A stretch of 64,000 nucleotides of DNA from Bacteroidales bacterium. Lineage in GTDB: Bacteria; Bacteroidota; Bacteroidia; Bacteroidales; UBA932. The translations under genes and the position numbers were made by a program. Below are positions 61,992 to 64,000 of the stretch, one piece after another; the first letter of the stretch is position 1, and the number at the start of each line of letters is the position of its first letter. The DNA lies in the NCBI GenBank assembly GCA_017443845.1, contig JAFSXX010000006.1, positions 1 to 64,000 on the forward strand. The letters are read 5' to 3'. Under the pieces are notes generated by a model. It was not told the DNA's origin and made no database searches. It worked only from the letters and a program-made list of their open reading frames with translations.

Positions 61992-62575
61992 AGGTTCAGG
62001 AAATTTTGGAGAATGGCGGAACCGGTGACGCCGCTCTTCTCGGGGTGGAATTGGGTGCCGTAGAAATTCTCGTACCGAAGGGCGGCACTGAAGAGGACAT
62101 CCCCGTGGCGGCAGGTGGCAATCGTATCGCTGCAGAGCCCGGGATAGTAAGAGTGGACAAAATAGACGAAACTGCCTCCGGGAATCCCTTTGAAGAGTTT
62201 CCCGTCGGGATTTCCAATGGAATTCCATCCCATATGCGGGACTTTGGCCTCCGCGGAATCCGGAAAGCGGCGCACATCGGTGTCGAATAATCCCAGGCAC
62301 TGCGTATCGCCCTCTTCGGAGCGCCTGCACATCAGCTGCATACCGACGCAGATTCCCAGGACAGGACGGCGCAATGACTTTATAATATCGCACAACCCGC
62401 TCTCCCTGAGGCGCTCCATGGATTCTGCAGCATTGCCTACTCCGGGAAGGATCACCTTATCCGCAGCGAGAATGGCCGCAGGATCGGATGTCAGACAATA
62501 CTCCGCACCCAGCCTGGAGAGGGCATTACCAACCGAGCGTATATTGCCGCACTTGTAATCGATTATGGCTATCAT
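61988..62575 (-). CDS. hisH: Imidazole glycerol phosphate synthase, glutaminase subunit
   Basis: 195 residues, class I glutamine amidotransferase. IAIIDYKCGNIRSVGNALSRLG, VILPGVGNAAESME, PVLGICVGMQLMC (Cys nucleophile) and YGTQFHPEKSG (His, Glu) are intact, so this glutaminase should work, in contrast to that of PurF. It overlaps hisB and hisA by 4 nt each. Confidence 0.97.
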   Translation of the reverse strand: MIAIIDYKCGNIRSVGNALSRLGAEYCLTSDPAAILAADKVILPGVGNAAESMERLRESGLCDIIKSLRRPVLGICVGMQLMCRRSEEGDTQCLGLFDTDVRRFPDSAEAKVPHMGWNSIGNPDGKLFKGIPGGSFVYFVHSYYPGLCSDTIATCRHGDVLFSAALRYENFYGTQFHPEKSGVTGSAILQNFLNL

Positions 62576-63630
62576 AACAAACCTTTGCTTGAGGGGAGAC
62601 TATAATTGAACGGATCGCGCCGGACGGCCTGGCGCAGGGCGCGGGCGAAAGCCTTGAAGATGCTCTCCGCCAGATGGTGATTATTCTCTCCCCTGGCCTG
62701 TACATAGATATTGGCGCGCATCGAATCGGACAAGGATTTGAAAAAGTGGCGGAACATTTCAGTGGGGACATCACCTACATATTCGCGGGTAAACTCCACA
62801 TCCCAGACCAGCTCCGCACGGCCGCCGAAATCGAGCAGGACAAGGGCCCTGCAGTCGTCCATCGGGAGGGCGAAGCCGTAGCGTCCGATACCGCGCTTCT
62901 CTCCCAACGCCTTTGAGAGAGCTTCGCCAAGGGCTATGGCCGTATCTTCCATAGTGTGATGCTCATCCACTTCAAGGTCTCCGATGCACTTGACCGCGAG
63001 CGAGAGTCCGCCGTGGAAGGCTATCTGGTCGAGCATGTGGTCCAGGAACTTAAGTCCCGTATCGATATCCGAGGCCGGCTGCGCGTCCAGATTTATATTG
63101 ACGGTTACACTCGTTTCCCTTGTTTTGCGTTCCACAGTCACGCTGCGCATCGGAGTGCGGATGGCGGATACGATTTCCGGCCAGCTTTTCTCTCCGAGGA
63201 TGAGGGCGCCGGCTCCGAGATTCGCGGCCAGCTGACGGTCGGTCTCCCTGTCGCCGATCACCCAGCAGGCGGGAAGGTCGTATGAACCATCCATATAACG
63301 CCCGAACATACCGGTCCCGGGCTTGCGGCAGGGGGAATTATCTTCGGGAAGCGAAGGGTCGATCAGGATATCGTCGAAGACGATCCCTTCCCCTTCCAGG
63401 GTCTCGAGAAGCAGATTCTGGGCAGGCAGGAAATCCTCCTCGGGGAACGAAGGGGTGCCGAGTCCGTCCTGGTTCGAAACCATCACGAACTCATATCCCA
63501 GGCCGCAGAGGGCTTTCAAGCCGCTGATGGCTCCGGGGACAAAGTGGAATTTCGAGAGGGAATCTATCTGCTCGTCAGATGGTTCGCGCAGCAATGTGCC
63601 GTCCCTGTCAATGAATAGCGCCTTTTTCAT
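62572..63630 (-). CDS. hisB: Bifunctional histidinol-phosphatase / imidazoleglycerol-phosphate dehydratase
   Basis: 352 residues, the fused form. The HAD phosphatase half (1-165) has FIDRDGTLLREP (nucleophile Asp), MVSNQDGLG and VIGDRETDRQLAANLG. The dehydratase half (about 170-352) has DTGLKFLDHMLDQIAFHGGLSL, DEHHTMEDTAIALGEAL and RGENNHHLAESIFKAFARAL, the Mn-binding His clusters. It does steps 6 and 8. It overlaps hisC by 23 nt. Confidence 0.97.
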   Translation of the reverse strand: MKKALFIDRDGTLLREPSDEQIDSLSKFHFVPGAISGLKALCGLGYEFVMVSNQDGLGTPSFPEEDFLPAQNLLLETLEGEGIVFDDILIDPSLPEDNSPCRKPGTGMFGRYMDGSYDLPACWVIGDRETDRQLAANLGAGALILGEKSWPEIVSAIRTPMRSVTVERKTRETSVTVNINLDAQPASDIDTGLKFLDHMLDQIAFHGGLSLAVKCIGDLEVDEHHTMEDTAIALGEALSKALGEKRGIGRYGFALPMDDCRALVLLDFGGRAELVWDVEFTREYVGDVPTEMFRHFFKSLSDSMRANIYVQARGENNHHLAESIFKAFARALRQAVRRDPFNYSLPSSKGLL

Positions 63631-64000
63631 ATTTATCCAAAGATTCCAATAGTTTCTTGTTTTCGGAAGGCAGACCGACGGTTATCCGCAGGCAGCCTTC
63701 GCAACCCTTAAGCATCGAACGGTTGCGGACGATGATTCCTTCAGAGAGAAGATAACCGTAGAGAGCGTCGGCATTCTCAGTTTTAACCAGCAGGAAATTC
63801 GCCTCGCTGGGATAGACCTTTTTGACAAAGCCGTAACCGGCCAGGGCTTCCGCGAGTTTTCCCCGCTGGTCGATAATCCCGGAGATTTCTGAGGCCACGG
63901 GCCGCTCGAGAGCCTTAAGCGCCTGTTCCTGCGCCGCCTGGCTGATATTGTAGGGATACTTGACCATCGACATCACTTTGATGATATAGCTGTCGGCAAA
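63608..64000 (-). CDS. hisC: Histidinol-phosphate aminotransferase, C-terminal part (cut by the window end)
   Basis: About 130 codons are open to the window edge (FADSYIIKVMSMVKYPYNIS...), so the start lies beyond base 64000. KYPYNISQAAQEQALKAL, VYPSEANFLLVKTENADALYGYLLSEGIIVRNRS and CLRITVGLPSENKKLLESL are the family's C-terminal domain, including the substrate-phosphate-binding Arg in LRITVG. The PLP-binding Lys is not in view. First visible gene of the his run on the minus strand. Confidence 0.93.
   Translation of the reverse strand, partial: FADSYIIKVMSMVKYPYNISQAAQEQALKALERPVASEISGIIDQRGKLAEALAGYGFVKKVYPSEANFLLVKTENADALYGYLLSEGIIVRNRSMLKGCEGCLRITVGLPSENKKLLESLDKYEKGAIH

Overview
The window is a gene-dense, G+C-rich chromosomal segment of a member of Bacteroidetes, most likely a gut-type Bacteroidales. 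The evidence is the repeated TAnnTTTG promoter element (with TTTG-like -33 boxes 19-20 bp upstream), lipoproteins with fimbrillin (Mfa)-like N-termini, a BspA-type leucine-rich-repeat lipoprotein, YxxPxxE-type small peptides, a tricorn-protease homologue, RNase Y, and a K+-dependent type membrane pyrophosphatase. Genus cannot be told from the sequence alone. No rRNA, tRNA, intact insertion sequence or CRISPR array was seen.

Layout. 1-1690: 3' part of the membrane pyrophosphatase gene hppA and a bidirectional terminator. 1708-2970: a GH63/trehalase-like lipoprotein. About 3.2-10.3 kb is an accessory, visibly more A+T-rich island: two AAA (AAA_14/DUF4143) ATPases, each preceded by direct repeats with a 33-34 bp period; remnants of an AlbA_2-type ATP-binding protein, a HATPase and another AAA ATPase; a DUF4325 STAS-like gene; a small-peptide/LRR-lipoprotein pair; and three copies of a hairpin repeat. 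10.4-11.2 kb: a TlpA-like thioredoxin lipoprotein. 11.2-21.9 kb (minus): the purine operon purE-L-C-F-M-N-H-D, in which PurF lacks its glutaminase catalytic residues. 22.0-27.6 kb (plus): the pyrimidine operon pyrC-K-D-F-E-B, preceded by a leader with a short peptide and a terminator hairpin ending 3 nt before pyrC (a likely attenuator), and ending in a PyrB that carries only the zinc-ribbon part of PyrI.

27.6-43.1 kb: YitT- and YqaA-type membrane proteins, a flavin-reductase-like lipoprotein, free-methionine-sulfoxide reductase, recQ, an esterase lipoprotein plus small peptide, pckA with a SemiSWEET-like gene, nfo, a D-aminoacylase-type amidohydrolase, recG, a small outer-membrane protein, pdxA and rnhA. 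43.1-48.4 kb (minus): yicC, a tricorn protease and an Ntn hydrolase, probably one operon. 48.4-51.9 kb: a large nested inverted repeat, a small lipoprotein, and DUF3467, rny, a candidate 6S RNA, zapA and a coiled-coil ZapB-like gene. 51.9-54.8 kb: a dicarboxylate/amino-acid symporter and a 5'-nucleotidase. 54.8-59.9 kb: an alpha-2-macroglobulin-like protein. 59.9-64.0 kb (minus): hisC(partial)-B-H-A-F-IE.

How it fits together. The centre is a back-to-back nucleotide-synthesis locus: the purine and pyrimidine operons diverge from one short intergenic region in which each has its own recognisable control structure, a long imperfect palindrome over the purE promoter and an attenuator-like leader for pyrC. 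Histidine synthesis, which shares PRPP and AICAR with purine synthesis, lies in the same window. The most unusual signals are the degenerate PurF glutaminase, the PyrB zinc-ribbon fusion, the pyrC leader, the iterated repeats in front of the ATPase genes, and two very large intergenic inverted repeats.
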